64,000 bases of DNA from Lachnospiraceae bacterium (GCA_024681595.1 JAILAN010000080.1:1-64000), one strand, 5' to 3'. Shown: positions 35,163-45,202, numbered from the stretch's first letter. Notes: generated by a model from the sequence alone, not told the origin. Numbers and translations: made by a program.

Positions 35163-36530
35163 ATGTCTAAAGAGATCCCTTACAAAATCTATCTTGAGGA
35201 ACAGGAAATGCCCAAGGCCTGGTACAATGTGCGGGCAGATATGAAGACCAAACCGGCACCGCTGCTTAATCCGGGTACCAAAGAGCCCATGACAGCTGCA
35301 GAACTGTCAGGAGTATTCTGCGATGAACTCGTAAAGCAGGAATTGGATAATGACACAGCATTTTTTGAGATCCCCGAGGAAATCAGAAGTTTTTATAAGA
35401 TGTACAGACCTTCTCCGTTGGTTCGTGCATACTGCCTCGAAAAGAAACTTGATACACCAGCACATATCTATTATAAATTCGAAGGGAATAATACGAGCGG
35501 AAGCCATAAGTTAAACTCAGCGATCGCTCAGGCATATTATGCCAAGAAGCAGGGTCTTAAGGGTGTTACCACCGAGACCGGAGCAGGCCAGTGGGGTACA
35601 GCGCTTTCAATGGCATGCTCATACTTTGAACTTGACTGTAAGGTATTTATGGTCAAAGTCTCATATGAACAGAAACCCTTCAGAAGAGAGGTAATGAGAA
35701 CTTATGGGGCATCGGTAACTCCGTCCCCTTCAGAGACTACTAACGTGGGCAGAAAGATCCTGGCTGAACATCCCGGAACAACAGGAAGCTTAGGATGCGC
35801 TATTTCCGAAGCTGTTGAGGTTGCTGTTGGATCGGAAGGATACAGATATGTTCTTGGAAGTGTCCTTAATCAGGTTCTTCTTCATCAGTCCGTGATAGGG
35901 CTTGAGACCAAGGCTGCGCTTGATAAATATGGCATCAAAGCTGATATGATCATCGGATGCGCGGGAGGCGGTTCTAACCTTGGCGGCCTTATTGCTCCGT
36001 TCATGGGTGAAAAGTTAAGAGGAGAAGCCGATTATAGGATCATAGCCGTGGAACCGGCTTCATGTCCGAGCTTTACCAGAGGCAAATATGCATATGACTT
36101 CTGCGATACCGGTATGGTATGTCCTCTGGCTAAGATGTATACGCTCGGAAGCGATTTCATTCCTGCTCCTAACCATGCGGGCGGTCTTCGATATCATGGA
36201 ATGAGCTCAACACTTTCCGAGCTTTATGATGAAGGCCTTATGGAAGCCGTAAGTGTTGTGCAGACAGATGTATTCAAGGCGGCTGAAGAGTTTGCGAGAG
36301 TAGAGGGAATCCTCCCGGCTCCCGAGAGCTCACATGCCATCAAGGTTGCGATAGACGAAGCACTTAAATGCAAGGAGACAGGCGAAGCAAAGAATATAGT
36401 ATTCGGTCTTACCGGAACGGGATATTTTGATCTGGTAGCATACCAGAAGTTCCATGACGGGCAGATGGATGATTATATCCCGACTGATGAAGAGCTTAAA
36501 AAGTCATGGGCGAAGCTTCCTGTAGTTTAG
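35163..36530 (+). CDS. trpB: Tryptophan synthase beta-like protein, TrpB2 type
   Basis: PLP enzyme that makes tryptophan from indole and serine. The class 2 features are clear: a long N-terminal extension (YLEEQEMPKAWYNV), YRPSPLVRA, PLP Lys in GNNTSGSHKLNSA, ETGAGQWGTALS, GCAGGGSNLGG (phosphate loop) and HAGGLRYHGMSS. ATG 35163 follows AAAGGAGA at the right distance; ATG 35160 is equivalent, and ATG 35130 would add eleven unconserved residues. 455 aa fits TrpB2. No trpA is adjacent, as is usual for this class, suggesting indole salvage. Confidence 0.93.
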   Translation: MSKEIPYKIYLEEQEMPKAWYNVRADMKTKPAPLLNPGTKEPMTAAELSGVFCDELVKQELDNDTAFFEIPEEIRSFYKMYRPSPLVRAYCLEKKLDTPAHIYYKFEGNNTSGSHKLNSAIAQAYYAKKQGLKGVTTETGAGQWGTALSMACSYFELDCKVFMVKVSYEQKPFRREVMRTYGASVTPSPSETTNVGRKILAEHPGTTGSLGCAISEAVEVAVGSEGYRYVLGSVLNQVLLHQSVIGLETKAALDKYGIKADMIIGCAGGGSNLGGLIAPFMGEKLRGEADYRIIAVEPASCPSFTRGKYAYDFCDTGMVCPLAKMYTLGSDFIPAPNHAGGLRYHGMSSTLSELYDEGLMEAVSVVQTDVFKAAEEFARVEGILPAPESSHAIKVAIDEALKCKETGEAKNIVFGLTGTGYFDLVAYQKFHDGQMDDYIPTDEELKKSWAKLPVV

Positions 36531-36570
36531 ATAAAATGATGCGGCAGTGCTGACTGCCCAAAAAATAAAT

Positions 36571-36627
36571 CCCCTGCTCTGTATGTATCCGATGATCGGA
36601 CACTGTACGGAACAGGGGGTTTTGTTT
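36571..36627. terminator. Probable terminator between convergent trpB2 and lysR genes
   Basis: CCCCTG (36571-36576) pairs with CAGGGG (36613-36618), with partial pairing further in (TCCGAT with ATCGGA), followed by TTTTGTTT. A shorter GGCAGT-GCTG-ACTGCC stem (36543-36558) lies just upstream. The outer stem could stop transcription from the left. Confidence 0.6.
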
Positions 36628-36629
36628 AA

Positions 36630-37508
36630 TCACAGAACGATGCTTTTTACGTGATCTATAAATGCCTCTTCGATTGATGGCAGAGGGTGCCCCTTTCTCC
36701 ATACGAACAGGTATTCAATGCTGCGGTCCGTACCGGTAAATTCCTTTAAGATCAAAGAAGCGTTCGGAATGTTATCGGTCTTGGGGAAAATACTTATTCC
36801 AACACCCTTAAGTGCCAAAGCAGCTGCATCAACGTATGAATCCATTTCACAGATGATATGTGGTTCAGCTTTGTACGATCTGAACCATTTGTATATCATA
36901 TCTATCATGGCCTTTCGGCTTGGAACGATCAGAGGTTCATTCAGGATATCCGGTATGTCTATGTAACTTCCTTCTTTGCCGGCGAGGGGATGATCGGCAC
37001 TCATTAATGCTGTCATATTGTCCCTGCCAACACTGAAACTGTTTAGCAGAGCCTGATTGCATGGTGCGGTTATCACGGCCAAAGATATTATCCCGCTGCG
37101 AAGTTTTTCGATCAGGTCATCGCTGTTGCCATCAAGGATCCTGAACCTTACACCCGGATATTTTGTTATAAATTCGGCAAACCATCCGGCAGCTATATCC
37201 GAGGCCATACCTTCGGCGAGTCCTATCGATATGGTTCCGCCCATTCCTTTACTCATGGACAGTATTTCGGATTTGGCTTTATCGGAAAGAGAGATGATCT
37301 CTTTGGCGCGCCTGTATAGCAGCTGGCCTGATTCTGTCAGCTGAAGAGACCGTTTTCCTCTTATAAAAAGAGTAGTGTTCAACTCATATTCAAGCCCTTT
37401 GATCTGGTTGCTCAAGGGAGGCTGACTCATATTAAGGCGCTTTGAAGCCTTCGAAATATTCAGCTCTTCAGCGACTGCAACGAAGTATTCGAGGGTTTTG
37501 AGATTCAT
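36630..37508 (-). CDS. LysR-family transcriptional regulator
   Basis: Winged helix-turn-helix activator/repressor. Residues 1-60 are the DNA-binding domain (LKTLEYFVAVAEELNISKASKRL, MSQPPLSNQIKGLE). The rest is a two-lobe effector domain starting at GGTISIGLAEGMASD, typical of periplasmic-binding-protein-like LTTR sensors. 292 aa is standard. It is transcribed divergently from purC with a 122-bp gap containing a 16-bp palindrome. LTTRs usually regulate the divergent gene and themselves, so a link to purC is possible but unproven. The ligand is unknown; CysB/CbbR-like hydrophobic small acids are common in this group. Confidence 0.92.
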   Translation of the reverse strand: MNLKTLEYFVAVAEELNISKASKRLNMSQPPLSNQIKGLEYELNTTLFIRGKRSLQLTESGQLLYRRAKEIISLSDKAKSEILSMSKGMGGTISIGLAEGMASDIAAGWFAEFITKYPGVRFRILDGNSDDLIEKLRSGIISLAVITAPCNQALLNSFSVGRDNMTALMSADHPLAGKEGSYIDIPDILNEPLIVPSRKAMIDMIYKWFRSYKAEPHIICEMDSYVDAAALALKGVGISIFPKTDNIPNASLILKEFTGTDRSIEYLFVWRKGHPLPSIEEAFIDHVKSIVL

Positions 37509-37531
37509 TTGATTTCTCCATATTTTTTTTG

Positions 37532-37547
37532 TATAGTAACAACTATA
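37532..37547. promoter_or_regulatory. Palindrome in the lysR-purC intergenic region
   Basis: TATAGT-AACA-ACTATA is a perfect 16-bp inverted repeat located 24 bp upstream of the lysR start and ~84 bp upstream of purC. AT-rich dyads of this size are typical LysR-type binding sites. Confidence 0.5.
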
Positions 37548-37630
37548 TTATATGTATTTTATTATTGTGTAACAAGAGTTTATACTCATTTTGTCGGAAG
37601 CATTTTCCAGTTTCAGAAAAGAGGTGCATG

Positions 37631-38347
37631 ATGGAAAAACTTGAACTTATGTATGAAGGCAAGGCAAAGAAGGTTTTTAAAACGGATGATCCTGAAGTCC
37701 TTATTGTTGATTACAAGGACGATGCGACAGCATTTAACGGCCTGAAAAAAGGCAGCATCAAAGGTAAGGGCGTTATCAACAATCAGATGAGCAATATCAT
37801 GATGCAGGGACTCGAGAAAAAGGGTATTCCTACGCACTATATCAAAGAACTCAGTGAGAGGGAGACAGCTGTCAAAAAGGTTAAGATCCTTCCTCTGGAG
37901 GTTATCATTCGTAATATATCTGCCGGATCTTTTTCAAAGAGATACGGAGTTGAAGAAGGCATAGTTTTTGATGCCCCTACTATAGAGTTTTCATATAAGA
38001 ACGATGATCTGGGCGATCCGCTTCTTAATGACGACCATGCGATAGCACTGAAATTATGTACCAGACAGGAAATCGAGACAGTTAAGAAGTATGCTTTTGC
38101 TGTTAATGATTTTTTGAAGGAAGTATGGTCAAAATGTGGCGTGACATTGGTGGACTTCAAGATCGAATTCGGTAAGACATCAGACGGAACCATCGTTCTT
38201 GCTGACGAGATCAGTCCTGATACATGCAGACTGTGGGACAGTGAAACCGGCAAAAAGCTTGATAAGGACAGATTCAGAAGAGATCTTGGTAACACTGAGG
38301 AAGCTTATATTGAGGTTATGGGCAGACTCGTAGACAGTTTAAAATAG
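37631..38347 (+). CDS. purC: SAICAR synthetase PurC
   Basis: Purine biosynthesis enzyme that joins aspartate to CAIR using ATP. It begins MEKLELMYEGKAKKVF, then LIVDYKDDATAFNGLKKGSI, the substrate-binding EVIIRNISAGSF, LVDFKIEFG and ADEISPDTCRLWD. ATG 37631 (238 aa) was chosen: it follows GAGGTG and gives the family length. A 34-residue upstream in-frame extension is unlike PurC and covers the promoter region. purA starts 23 bp downstream, so purC-purA-purB form one operon. Confidence 0.96.
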   Translation: MEKLELMYEGKAKKVFKTDDPEVLIVDYKDDATAFNGLKKGSIKGKGVINNQMSNIMMQGLEKKGIPTHYIKELSERETAVKKVKILPLEVIIRNISAGSFSKRYGVEEGIVFDAPTIEFSYKNDDLGDPLLNDDHAIALKLCTRQEIETVKKYAFAVNDFLKEVWSKCGVTLVDFKIEFGKTSDGTIVLADEISPDTCRLWDSETGKKLDKDRFRRDLGNTEEAYIEVMGRLVDSLK

Positions 38348-38370
38348 TTGTCGTATAAAGGAGAATTTTC

Positions 38371-39645
38371 ATGTCTAACTGTGCAGTGGTAGGAATCAAC
38401 TGGGGAGATGAAGGCAAGGGCCGCATGGTCGACCTTCTTACAGAGAATTATGACATTGTTGTCAGATATCAGGGCGGAGGAAATGCAGGCCATACGGTCA
38501 TAAACGAAAAAGGGAAATTTGCACTTCACCTGTTACCCTCAGGAATACTGCGCGATGGAGTTGTCAATGTACTCGGTAACGGAGTAGCACTTGATCCGCA
38601 GAATCTGCTTGAAGAGATCAGGCAGGTTGAGGAAAAAGGAATAAAGATAACTCCGGACAACTTAAAGATCAGTGACAGGGCTTCACTTCTCATGCCGTGG
38701 CACAGGGATCTGGATGAGCTTGAAGAGAGACGTCTGGCGGATAAAAAATTCGGCTCCACCAAGCAGGGTATCGCACCGTTTTATTCCGATAAGTATCAGA
38801 AAAAAACCGTTCTTGCAGGAGAGATCAATTATCCTGAAGAGATGAAACAGCATTTGCTGGATCTGGCTGAATGGAAAAATCTGACTCTGACCAGGGTATA
38901 CGAATCAAAAGAGTATACCGAAGCCATGCTTGATGAGTGGGTAAACCAATATTGTGCGAAGATCAGACCCTTTATATGTGATACAGGCAAGTTCCTAAAA
39001 AAAGCCCAAATGAGCGGTAAGAGCATAATGTTTGAGGCTCAGTTGGGATCTTTGCGTGACCTTGATTACGGTATTCATCCTTTTACAACGTCCTCAAATA
39101 CATCTGCGGCATATGCCCCCATCGGTTCGGGCTTTCCCGGCGCTAAGATAAATGATGTTATCGGAGTTGTTAAGGCATATTCCACATGTGTGGGAGAGGG
39201 ACCCTTCGTATCGGAAATGTTTGGAGAAGAAGCAGACAGACTCCGTGAGGAGGGTGGCGAGTATGGAGCTAAAACAGGAAGACCCCGCAGAGTCGGAGCA
39301 CTTGATATAGTAGCTACGAAATACGGAGTTGAGGTTCAGGCAGCTACGGCTATAGCTCTTACAAAACTCGATGTCCTGAGTTATATGGAAAAGATCCCGG
39401 TATGCTCGCATTATATTACTAACGGTGTTAAAACAGAAGATTTTCCGTTCCCTACCGCTTTGAAGGATTCTGTTCCCGTGATAGAATATTTTGAAGGATG
39501 GAAATGTGATATTTCCAAAGTAACAAAATGGGAGGATCTTCCGAAACAGGCCAGGGATTATGTGGAATACATAGAGAAAGCCATTGATTGCCCTATCAAA
39601 TATGTTTCGGTAGGACCTGAGCGAGAGAGTATCATAATAAGATAG
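38371..39645 (+). CDS. purA: Adenylosuccinate synthetase PurA
   Basis: First committed step from IMP to AMP, using GTP and aspartate. Diagnostic are the N-terminal P-loop variant NWGDEGKGRMVDLL, GGGNAGHTV (IMP site), the QLGSLRDLDYGIHPFTTSSN region (canonical GxLLDIDxGTYPFVTSSN), and GRPRRVGALD. Small deviations from the canonical motifs, for instance GSLRDLDYG in place of GxxLDIDxG, suggest a member of a divergent PurA branch. 424 aa is normal. It lies between purC and purB in an apparent operon with 20-25 bp gaps. Confidence 0.94.
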   Translation: MSNCAVVGINWGDEGKGRMVDLLTENYDIVVRYQGGGNAGHTVINEKGKFALHLLPSGILRDGVVNVLGNGVALDPQNLLEEIRQVEEKGIKITPDNLKISDRASLLMPWHRDLDELEERRLADKKFGSTKQGIAPFYSDKYQKKTVLAGEINYPEEMKQHLLDLAEWKNLTLTRVYESKEYTEAMLDEWVNQYCAKIRPFICDTGKFLKKAQMSGKSIMFEAQLGSLRDLDYGIHPFTTSSNTSAAYAPIGSGFPGAKINDVIGVVKAYSTCVGEGPFVSEMFGEEADRLREEGGEYGAKTGRPRRVGALDIVATKYGVEVQAATAIALTKLDVLSYMEKIPVCSHYITNGVKTEDFPFPTALKDSVPVIEYFEGWKCDISKVTKWEDLPKQARDYVEYIEKAIDCPIKYVSVGPERESIIIR

Positions 39646-39664
39646 AAAACGAACGGAGAGCGAT

Positions 39665-41080
39665 ATGACTGAAAAGTACGAATCACCCTTGTCAACCAGA
39701 TACGCATCGGAGTATATGCTGAAGCTTTTTTCATCCGATACCAGATACACTACATGGAGAAAACTGTGGGTATCGCTTGCTAAGGCGGAAAAAGAACTGG
39801 GCCTTAATATAACCGACGAGCAGATTAAAGAGATGTCGGAACATCTTACGGATATTGATTACGAATGTGTTCGTGTCCGTGAAAAGGAAGTGCGCCATGA
39901 TGTAATGGCACATGTATATGCTTATGGCAAGGTTGCTCCCAAGGCGGCAGGAATAATTCACCTTGGAGCTACGAGCTGCTATGTTACTGATAATGCTGAC
40001 CTGGTGATCTACAGAGACGCGCTTTTGTATGTAAAAAAGGAACTGTCCAAAGTCATAGCGTTATTAAGTGACTTTGCTCTGAAATATAAGGATGTTCCAA
40101 CGCTTGGATATACACATTTTCAGCCGGCTCAGCTGGTTACCGTGGGTAAGAGGGCTTCTTTGTGGCTGCAGGATTTTGCAACCGATATGGAAGAGATAGA
40201 TTTTGCTATAGAGAACATCAAATTCCTCGGATGCCGAGGAACAACCGGTACTGAGGCCAGCTTTATGGATCTTTATGAAGGTGATGAAGCTAAAATCGAC
40301 AAAATGAACGAGATGATAGCGTCCGACTTTGGATTTAAAGAATGTTTTGATGTATCGGGACAGACTTATCCCCGCAAGCTCGACAGCAGGATACTGAATG
40401 CCCTGTCATCTGTCGCTCAAAGTGCATACAGAATGGCAAATGATATCAGGCTGCTGCAACATGACAAGCAGATAGAAGAGCCTTTTGAGGAGGATCAGAT
40501 CGGTTCTTCCGCCATGGCATATAAGAGAAATCCCATGAGAAGTGAGAGGATATGTTCTCTTGCCCGGTATATAATGACCGATGCGATGAATGCCCCTCTT
40601 ACGGCATCTGTACAATGGTTTGAAAGAACACTTGATGATTCTGCCAACCGAAGGATATCGATGCCCGAAGGATTTCTGGCTACGGATGCCATACTCAGAC
40701 TGGCTCAGAATGTTGTAAACGGTCTTCGCGTCAATGAAAAAGTCATCGAGAAAAATGTCATGGAATACCTGCCTTTTATAGCTACAGAGAATATCATGAT
40801 GGAAGCTGTAAAAAAAGGTGCAAACCGTCAAAATGCGCATGAGATAATCAGACAGTGCTCGATGCGGGCAGTAGACAGGATGAAAAAGGGTCTGGAATGG
40901 GATCTCCTTAGTGATCTTGCAGCTCAGGAAGAGATGAAGCTCTCTACCGATGAGATAAAGGATATACTAGATCCTAAACTATATACGGGCAGATGTGCAA
41001 GCCAGGTTGAGGCTCTTGTTGCAAAATTAAAGCCACTCACCGCCTTTGCAGACAATGATGTGGCTTCTATAGATCTGTAA
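39665..41080 (+). CDS. purB: Adenylosuccinate lyase PurB
   Basis: Fumarase-superfamily enzyme acting twice in purine synthesis: it cleaves SAICAR (the product of PurC) and adenylosuccinate (the product of PurA), releasing fumarate. Motifs: HDVMAHVYAYG, IHLGATSCYVTDNAD, TLGYTHFQPAQLVTVGKR with a catalytic His, and the signature loop GSSAMAYKRNPMRSERI with the catalytic Ser. 471 aa fits the longer PurB class. It follows purA by 19 bp. The next gene is convergent and ends 14 bp away with no obvious terminator between. Confidence 0.96.
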   Translation: MTEKYESPLSTRYASEYMLKLFSSDTRYTTWRKLWVSLAKAEKELGLNITDEQIKEMSEHLTDIDYECVRVREKEVRHDVMAHVYAYGKVAPKAAGIIHLGATSCYVTDNADLVIYRDALLYVKKELSKVIALLSDFALKYKDVPTLGYTHFQPAQLVTVGKRASLWLQDFATDMEEIDFAIENIKFLGCRGTTGTEASFMDLYEGDEAKIDKMNEMIASDFGFKECFDVSGQTYPRKLDSRILNALSSVAQSAYRMANDIRLLQHDKQIEEPFEEDQIGSSAMAYKRNPMRSERICSLARYIMTDAMNAPLTASVQWFERTLDDSANRRISMPEGFLATDAILRLAQNVVNGLRVNEKVIEKNVMEYLPFIATENIMMEAVKKGANRQNAHEIIRQCSMRAVDRMKKGLEWDLLSDLAAQEEMKLSTDEIKDILDPKLYTGRCASQVEALVAKLKPLTAFADNDVASIDL

Positions 41081-41094
41081 ACCGGGTACCTTGA

Positions 41095-43332
41095 TCAGTC
41101 ACGATTAAGATATTTTTCAAGTTTTGAAACCATAGAATCTATTTCAACGGGCTTTGAGATATAATCATCGAAGCCCATTTCCAGATACATTTCGCGGGAG
41201 CCGTCTATGGCGTTGGCCGTGAACACTATCATTACGGTTTCATCCGGTATGAGAGATTCTTCACGGAGTCTGTTCAGTGTTTCCACTCCATCCATACCGG
41301 GCATCATATGATCGAGGAATACGATGTCATAGGTCTTTTTACGCATCATCTCTATAGCATCTTCTCCGGTCATTACTTCATCCGGAGCGATCCCGCACAG
41401 TTTAAGGAAATTATGAGCAACTTTGATATTAAGCGCGTTGTCATCAACGACGAGTATCTTGGCATCCGGAGCATAGAAGGTGATGTTCTTTTTTTGGCGG
41501 AGCTTCTGTAATGAAGCCTGCTCACCGTAATTACCGATATGTTCGGGATTGGCAATGCCCAGAGGGATATCGAACCAGAAGGTTGATCCCTTGCCATATT
41601 CGCTCTCGACATGGATCTGACTGTCCATAAGTTCAAGCAGCTTATATACAATCGTCATGCCAAGTCCGGTACCTTCAACATTACGGTTCCTGGTAATATC
41701 CAACCGCTCGAACGACTGGAACATACGCTCGGTATCCTCTTTTTTGATCCCGATACCGGTATCGATAACTTCCACATGTAATACGAACCTGTCATCAGAT
41801 GTATCAGATCCTTCGCTGCGTTTCATATTTAGGGTCACGCTGCCTTCATCGGTATATTTAACGGCATTGCTAAGCAGGTTAACGATGACCTGATTCAGGC
41901 GGACATCATCTCCGTGAATTGCCTTGGGCAGAGTGCTGTCCACATTTACCTTGAATTTGATGTTCTTATGACCGGCGAGGTTTGATATGGATTCAGACAG
42001 ATTATATATGAACGGAACGGTATCGTAGTCGACGGGAACGATCTCCATTTTGCCATCCTCGATCTTTGAAAAATCCAGGATGCTGTTAATAAGGAACAGC
42101 AGAGTACGACCGGAGGTCTCAATACCTGAAGCATAACCGAGAACATTCGAATCATTGCTTTCACGAAGGATCATCTCGTTCATTCCGAGAACCGCATTTA
42201 TGGGTGTTCTTATTTCGTGAGACATCTGGGCCAGAAACTTGCTCTTGGCATTATCTGCAGCGATCGCCGCGTTTGCAGACTCTTGGATCTGTGAATTGAG
42301 TTTTTCAACCGATTCGAGATATTTCTGCTTGACGGTTATATCTCTTAATATAACGTAATATCCGACATTCCTTTTGCCGTCTACTATATGCTCGATAACG
42401 ACATGATAGTACGCATCGTCCATGGTCAGCATGCTTTCCTGCGGGATATCTCCGTCCTGAATGAATTTATCCAGCAGAGAATATATTTCTGCAAAGGGTT
42501 TTACATTTGTGTCGAGAGCATAATCTGTCCGGGAGGTTTTAAGTTCGGGTAGTATCCTGCGCGCGGTATCATTGGCAACAAGCAGCGCTTTATCAGGATC
42601 AAAGAAGATCAGCCCGTCCGAACCGTTCTCCAGAACGTTGGATGCTATGTCACCTGTCAGATGATAGAGTCTCGTTCTGTGAGCGATGAACAGGAATACT
42701 ATTTCGGAGAGTATGAATGAAGCGGGCGTAAACTCTATATCCTTGGTGATCGCCCTTCCTCCGAAGAAAGAAAAAACAGAAATGAACATGCATATGGTCA
42801 GCGCATTTATGCTCTTTATAGATGCTTCGGGTTTCTTTAAGCGTCCGTAAATAAGAGCCCACAGTGTAATAAACATATAGGCTACGATCATTACATAGAA
42901 GACGGTATGTATTGGACCGTATTCTTTTAACAGAACGGATACACCGTTACGCTTTACTAAAGTAACGGATTTATAGAAAAGGCCGTTATGACCGATAGTC
43001 AAAGTGCTCAAAAAAACTGCCGCAGAAAGGCCAAAGACCGAGGCACGAACGATCGGCTTTAGCTTGATATGACACAGGTCGCATACTATAAGCATTGCGA
43101 TCATCTGAAGGAAACTGCCGCCGATATAAACCATTTCGTTAGCCAGGATGGCTTCTCTTACCGTTTCGGATTCAGCGATCTTAAGATATCCGAAGATATA
43201 AAGAGGGATCAGGATAAAAAACACGACAAAATCGATGTCAATACGCAACTGCCATCTGATAGTCAGCACGAATAAAAACAGTATCGAAAAAGCCAATAGA
43301 ATGGTGTAATATGTCAGTATCATTGTGATCAC
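41095..43332 (-). CDS. Hybrid sensor histidine kinase with 7-TM N terminus and receiver domain
   Basis: Membrane sensor kinase, 745 aa. Residues 1-~225 hold seven or so hydrophobic helices of the HisKA_7TM type. A PAS domain (~235-330, VLENGSDGLIFFDPDKALLV) is followed by a dimerisation domain with the phosphorylated His in MSHEIRTPINAVLG (near residue 372). The ATPase domain shows NLLSNAVKYTDEG, DTGIGIKKED and EGTGLGM. The C-terminal receiver has VVDDNALNIKV and the phospho-acceptor Asp in FLDHMMPGMDG. No HPt or DNA-binding output is attached, so it must pass phosphate to a protein encoded elsewhere. It lies on the opposite strand between purB and guaA. Confidence 0.93.
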   Translation of the reverse strand: MITMILTYYTILLAFSILFLFVLTIRWQLRIDIDFVVFFILIPLYIFGYLKIAESETVREAILANEMVYIGGSFLQMIAMLIVCDLCHIKLKPIVRASVFGLSAAVFLSTLTIGHNGLFYKSVTLVKRNGVSVLLKEYGPIHTVFYVMIVAYMFITLWALIYGRLKKPEASIKSINALTICMFISVFSFFGGRAITKDIEFTPASFILSEIVFLFIAHRTRLYHLTGDIASNVLENGSDGLIFFDPDKALLVANDTARRILPELKTSRTDYALDTNVKPFAEIYSLLDKFIQDGDIPQESMLTMDDAYYHVVIEHIVDGKRNVGYYVILRDITVKQKYLESVEKLNSQIQESANAAIAADNAKSKFLAQMSHEIRTPINAVLGMNEMILRESNDSNVLGYASGIETSGRTLLFLINSILDFSKIEDGKMEIVPVDYDTVPFIYNLSESISNLAGHKNIKFKVNVDSTLPKAIHGDDVRLNQVIVNLLSNAVKYTDEGSVTLNMKRSEGSDTSDDRFVLHVEVIDTGIGIKKEDTERMFQSFERLDITRNRNVEGTGLGMTIVYKLLELMDSQIHVESEYGKGSTFWFDIPLGIANPEHIGNYGEQASLQKLRQKKNITFYAPDAKILVVDDNALNIKVAHNFLKLCGIAPDEVMTGEDAIEMMRKKTYDIVFLDHMMPGMDGVETLNRLREESLIPDETVMIVFTANAIDGSREMYLEMGFDDYISKPVEIDSMVSKLEKYLNRD

Positions 43333-43487
43333 CGCTGCTTTTTAAATGAAAATATTTGTTGGAATACAGCATTTAGCAACTGTAAAGCATTAAAAATGCT
43401 TATGAGTCATGATACCACATATTTGGAATATATACCATTGTGAGGAAACTTTGACGGAAAGACAAATCTGAAAACCGGGGAGGTCTT

Positions 43488-45062
43488 ATGCAAAGACAGA
43501 AGATAATAGTTATTGATTTCGGAGGACAGTATAACCAGCTCGTTGCCCGAAGAGTCCGGGAATGTAACGTTTATTGTGAGATCTATTCCTATAAGACGGA
43601 TATAGATAAGATCAAGCAGATGGAACCGATGGGGATCATTCTGACCGGAGGCCCCAGCAGCTGCTACGAAGAAAATGCGGCAACCTGTTCGCCGGAATTG
43701 TTTAAGCTCGGGATACCTGTCCTGGGACTTTGCTATGGAGCTCAGCTGATGCAGCATGTTTTGGGCGGCGAGGTCAGACGCGCGACCGATCGCGAGTATG
43801 GCAGGACCGGGATCAAAGTCGATAACAGTTCGGCCCTTTTTGCGGAAGTCCCGGAAAACACGACATGCTGGATGAGTCATTTTGACTATATTTCAAAAAC
43901 AGCGCCGGGATTTAAGGTCATTGCAACATCGGATAACTGTCCTGCAGCGGCTGTTGAAAATGCATCGGAAAATCTTTACGGAATACAGTTCCATCCTGAG
44001 GTTTTGCACACTCCGGAAGGAACTAAAATGCTGTATAACTTTGTCCGGAACATCTGCGGATGCACAGGTGACTGGCGGATGGATTCTTTCGTTGATGAGA
44101 ACATAAAAAAGCTCCGTGATCATATCGGAAGCGGCAGAGTTCTGTGTGCACTTTCCGGAGGTGTCGATTCATCCGTAGCTGCGGTATTACTGTCTAAAGC
44201 TGTCGGTAAGCAGCTGACCTGTGTGTTTGTAGATCACGGGCTGTTAAGAAAAAATGAGGCCGATGAAGTCGAGGCAATATTCGGCGCAGCCGGCCCTTAC
44301 GATCTTAATTTCATCAGAGTAAATGCATCCGACAGATTTTATATTAAACTGGCCGGAATAGATGATCCAGAGATGAAAAGAAAGATAATCGGTGAAGAGT
44401 TTATCCGGGTTTTTGAAGAAGAAGCCAAAAAGATAGGAAGCGTTGACTATCTGGTTCAGGGCACGATCTATCCTGATGTTGTGGAAAGCGGCCTTGGAGG
44501 CGAGTCCGCTGTTATCAAGTCGCATCACAATGTCGGCGGATTGCCTGATTATGTTGATTTCAAGGAAATAATAGAGCCTCTTCGGGACCTGTTCAAAGAT
44601 GAGGTCAGAAAGGTTGGATTGGAACTTGGCATTCCTGAAAAACTCGTATACAGACAGCCGTTCCCCGGACCCGGCTTAGGAGTCAGGATCATCGGAGATA
44701 TCAGTGCAGAAAAAGTCAGAATGGTACAGGATGCTGATGCGATATTCCGGGAGGAGATAGAAAAAACCTCATCGGAATACAAAAAGTCCAACGGCTCAGT
44801 TCCGGACTGGATGCCTGACCAGTATTTTGCCGCCCTTACAAATATGCGTTCCGTTGGTGTAATGGGAGATGAGAGAACCTTCGATTATGCGATCGCTCTT
44901 CGAGCGGTCAAAACAATCGATTTCATGACTGCGGAAAGCGCCCGCATACCATACGAAGTCCTTGAGACAGTCATGAGCCGTATCATCAATGAAGTGCGTG
45001 GAGTTAACCGCTGTATGGTTGACATAACATCTAAACCGCCCGGTACGATAGAACTTTTATAA
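43488..45062 (+). CDS. guaA: GMP synthase (glutamine-hydrolysing) GuaA
   Basis: Converts XMP to GMP. The N-terminal class I glutaminase domain (residues 5-~195) shows GGPSSCYEE, nucleophile Cys in [12 protein letters not shown] and the His-Glu pair in YGIQFHPEV. The ATP pyrophosphatase domain begins with the P-loop [12 protein letters not shown]. The dimerisation domain has [16 protein letters not shown] and ends [15 protein letters not shown]. 524 aa is normal. The 155-bp leader has an AAGCATT-AAA-AATGCTT stem (43385-43401) but no guanine-riboswitch core that I can see. Confidence 0.97.
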   Translation: MQRQKIIVIDFGGQYNQLVARRVRECNVYCEIYSYKTDIDKIKQMEPMGIILTGGPSSCYEENAATCSPELFKLGIPVLGLCYGAQLMQHVLGGEVRRATDREYGRTGIKVDNSSALFAEVPENTTCWMSHFDYISKTAPGFKVIATSDNCPAAAVENASENLYGIQFHPEVLHTPEGTKMLYNFVRNICGCTGDWRMDSFVDENIKKLRDHIGSGRVLCALSGGVDSSVAAVLLSKAVGKQLTCVFVDHGLLRKNEADEVEAIFGAAGPYDLNFIRVNASDRFYIKLAGIDDPEMKRKIIGEEFIRVFEEEAKKIGSVDYLVQGTIYPDVVESGLGGESAVIKSHHNVGGLPDYVDFKEIIEPLRDLFKDEVRKVGLELGIPEKLVYRQPFPGPGLGVRIIGDISAEKVRMVQDADAIFREEIEKTSSEYKKSNGSVPDWMPDQYFAALTNMRSVGVMGDERTFDYAIALRAVKTIDFMTAESARIPYEVLETVMSRIINEVRGVNRCMVDITSKPPGTIELL

Positions 45063-45077
45063 CAAGCTTTGCCCTTT

Positions 45078-45120
45078 GGAGGATAAAGTATGTTGCCCAG
45101 GGATAAAGCTTGTGTCCCAG
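45078..45120 (+). repeat. Isolated degenerate copy of the 41-bp repeat
   Basis: GGAGGATAAAG at 45078 is followed by TATGTTGCCCAGGGA, closest to the last copy of the array at 45473 (TATGCTGCCAAGGGA). The two share a variant second half, so the repeat family has at least two subtypes. It begins just after the guaA stop. Confidence 0.6.
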
Positions 45121-45168
45121 GACAAACTTAAATACCCTCAAAACCTTCAAAAGAGTCAAACTTATAAA

Positions 45169-45202
45169 CCTTGTAACCCTAAAACGGTTGCAAGGTTTTT
45201 TT
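45169..45202 (+). terminator. Rho-independent terminator downstream of guaA
   Basis: CCTTGTAACC pairs with GGTTGCAAGG (one wobble) around a 7-nt loop and is followed by seven T. It lies 107 bp after guaA, within the repeat-bearing region. Confidence 0.9.

Noticed and set aside
37529-37630. 34-residue N-terminal extension of PurC
   Set aside because: Not PurC-like, covers the lysR-purC control region, and a proper SD sits before ATG 37631.
43333-43487. Guanine riboswitch or PurR box before guaA
   Set aside because: The conserved purine-aptamer loops and the CCGAAC box are not recognisable; only a short stem is present.
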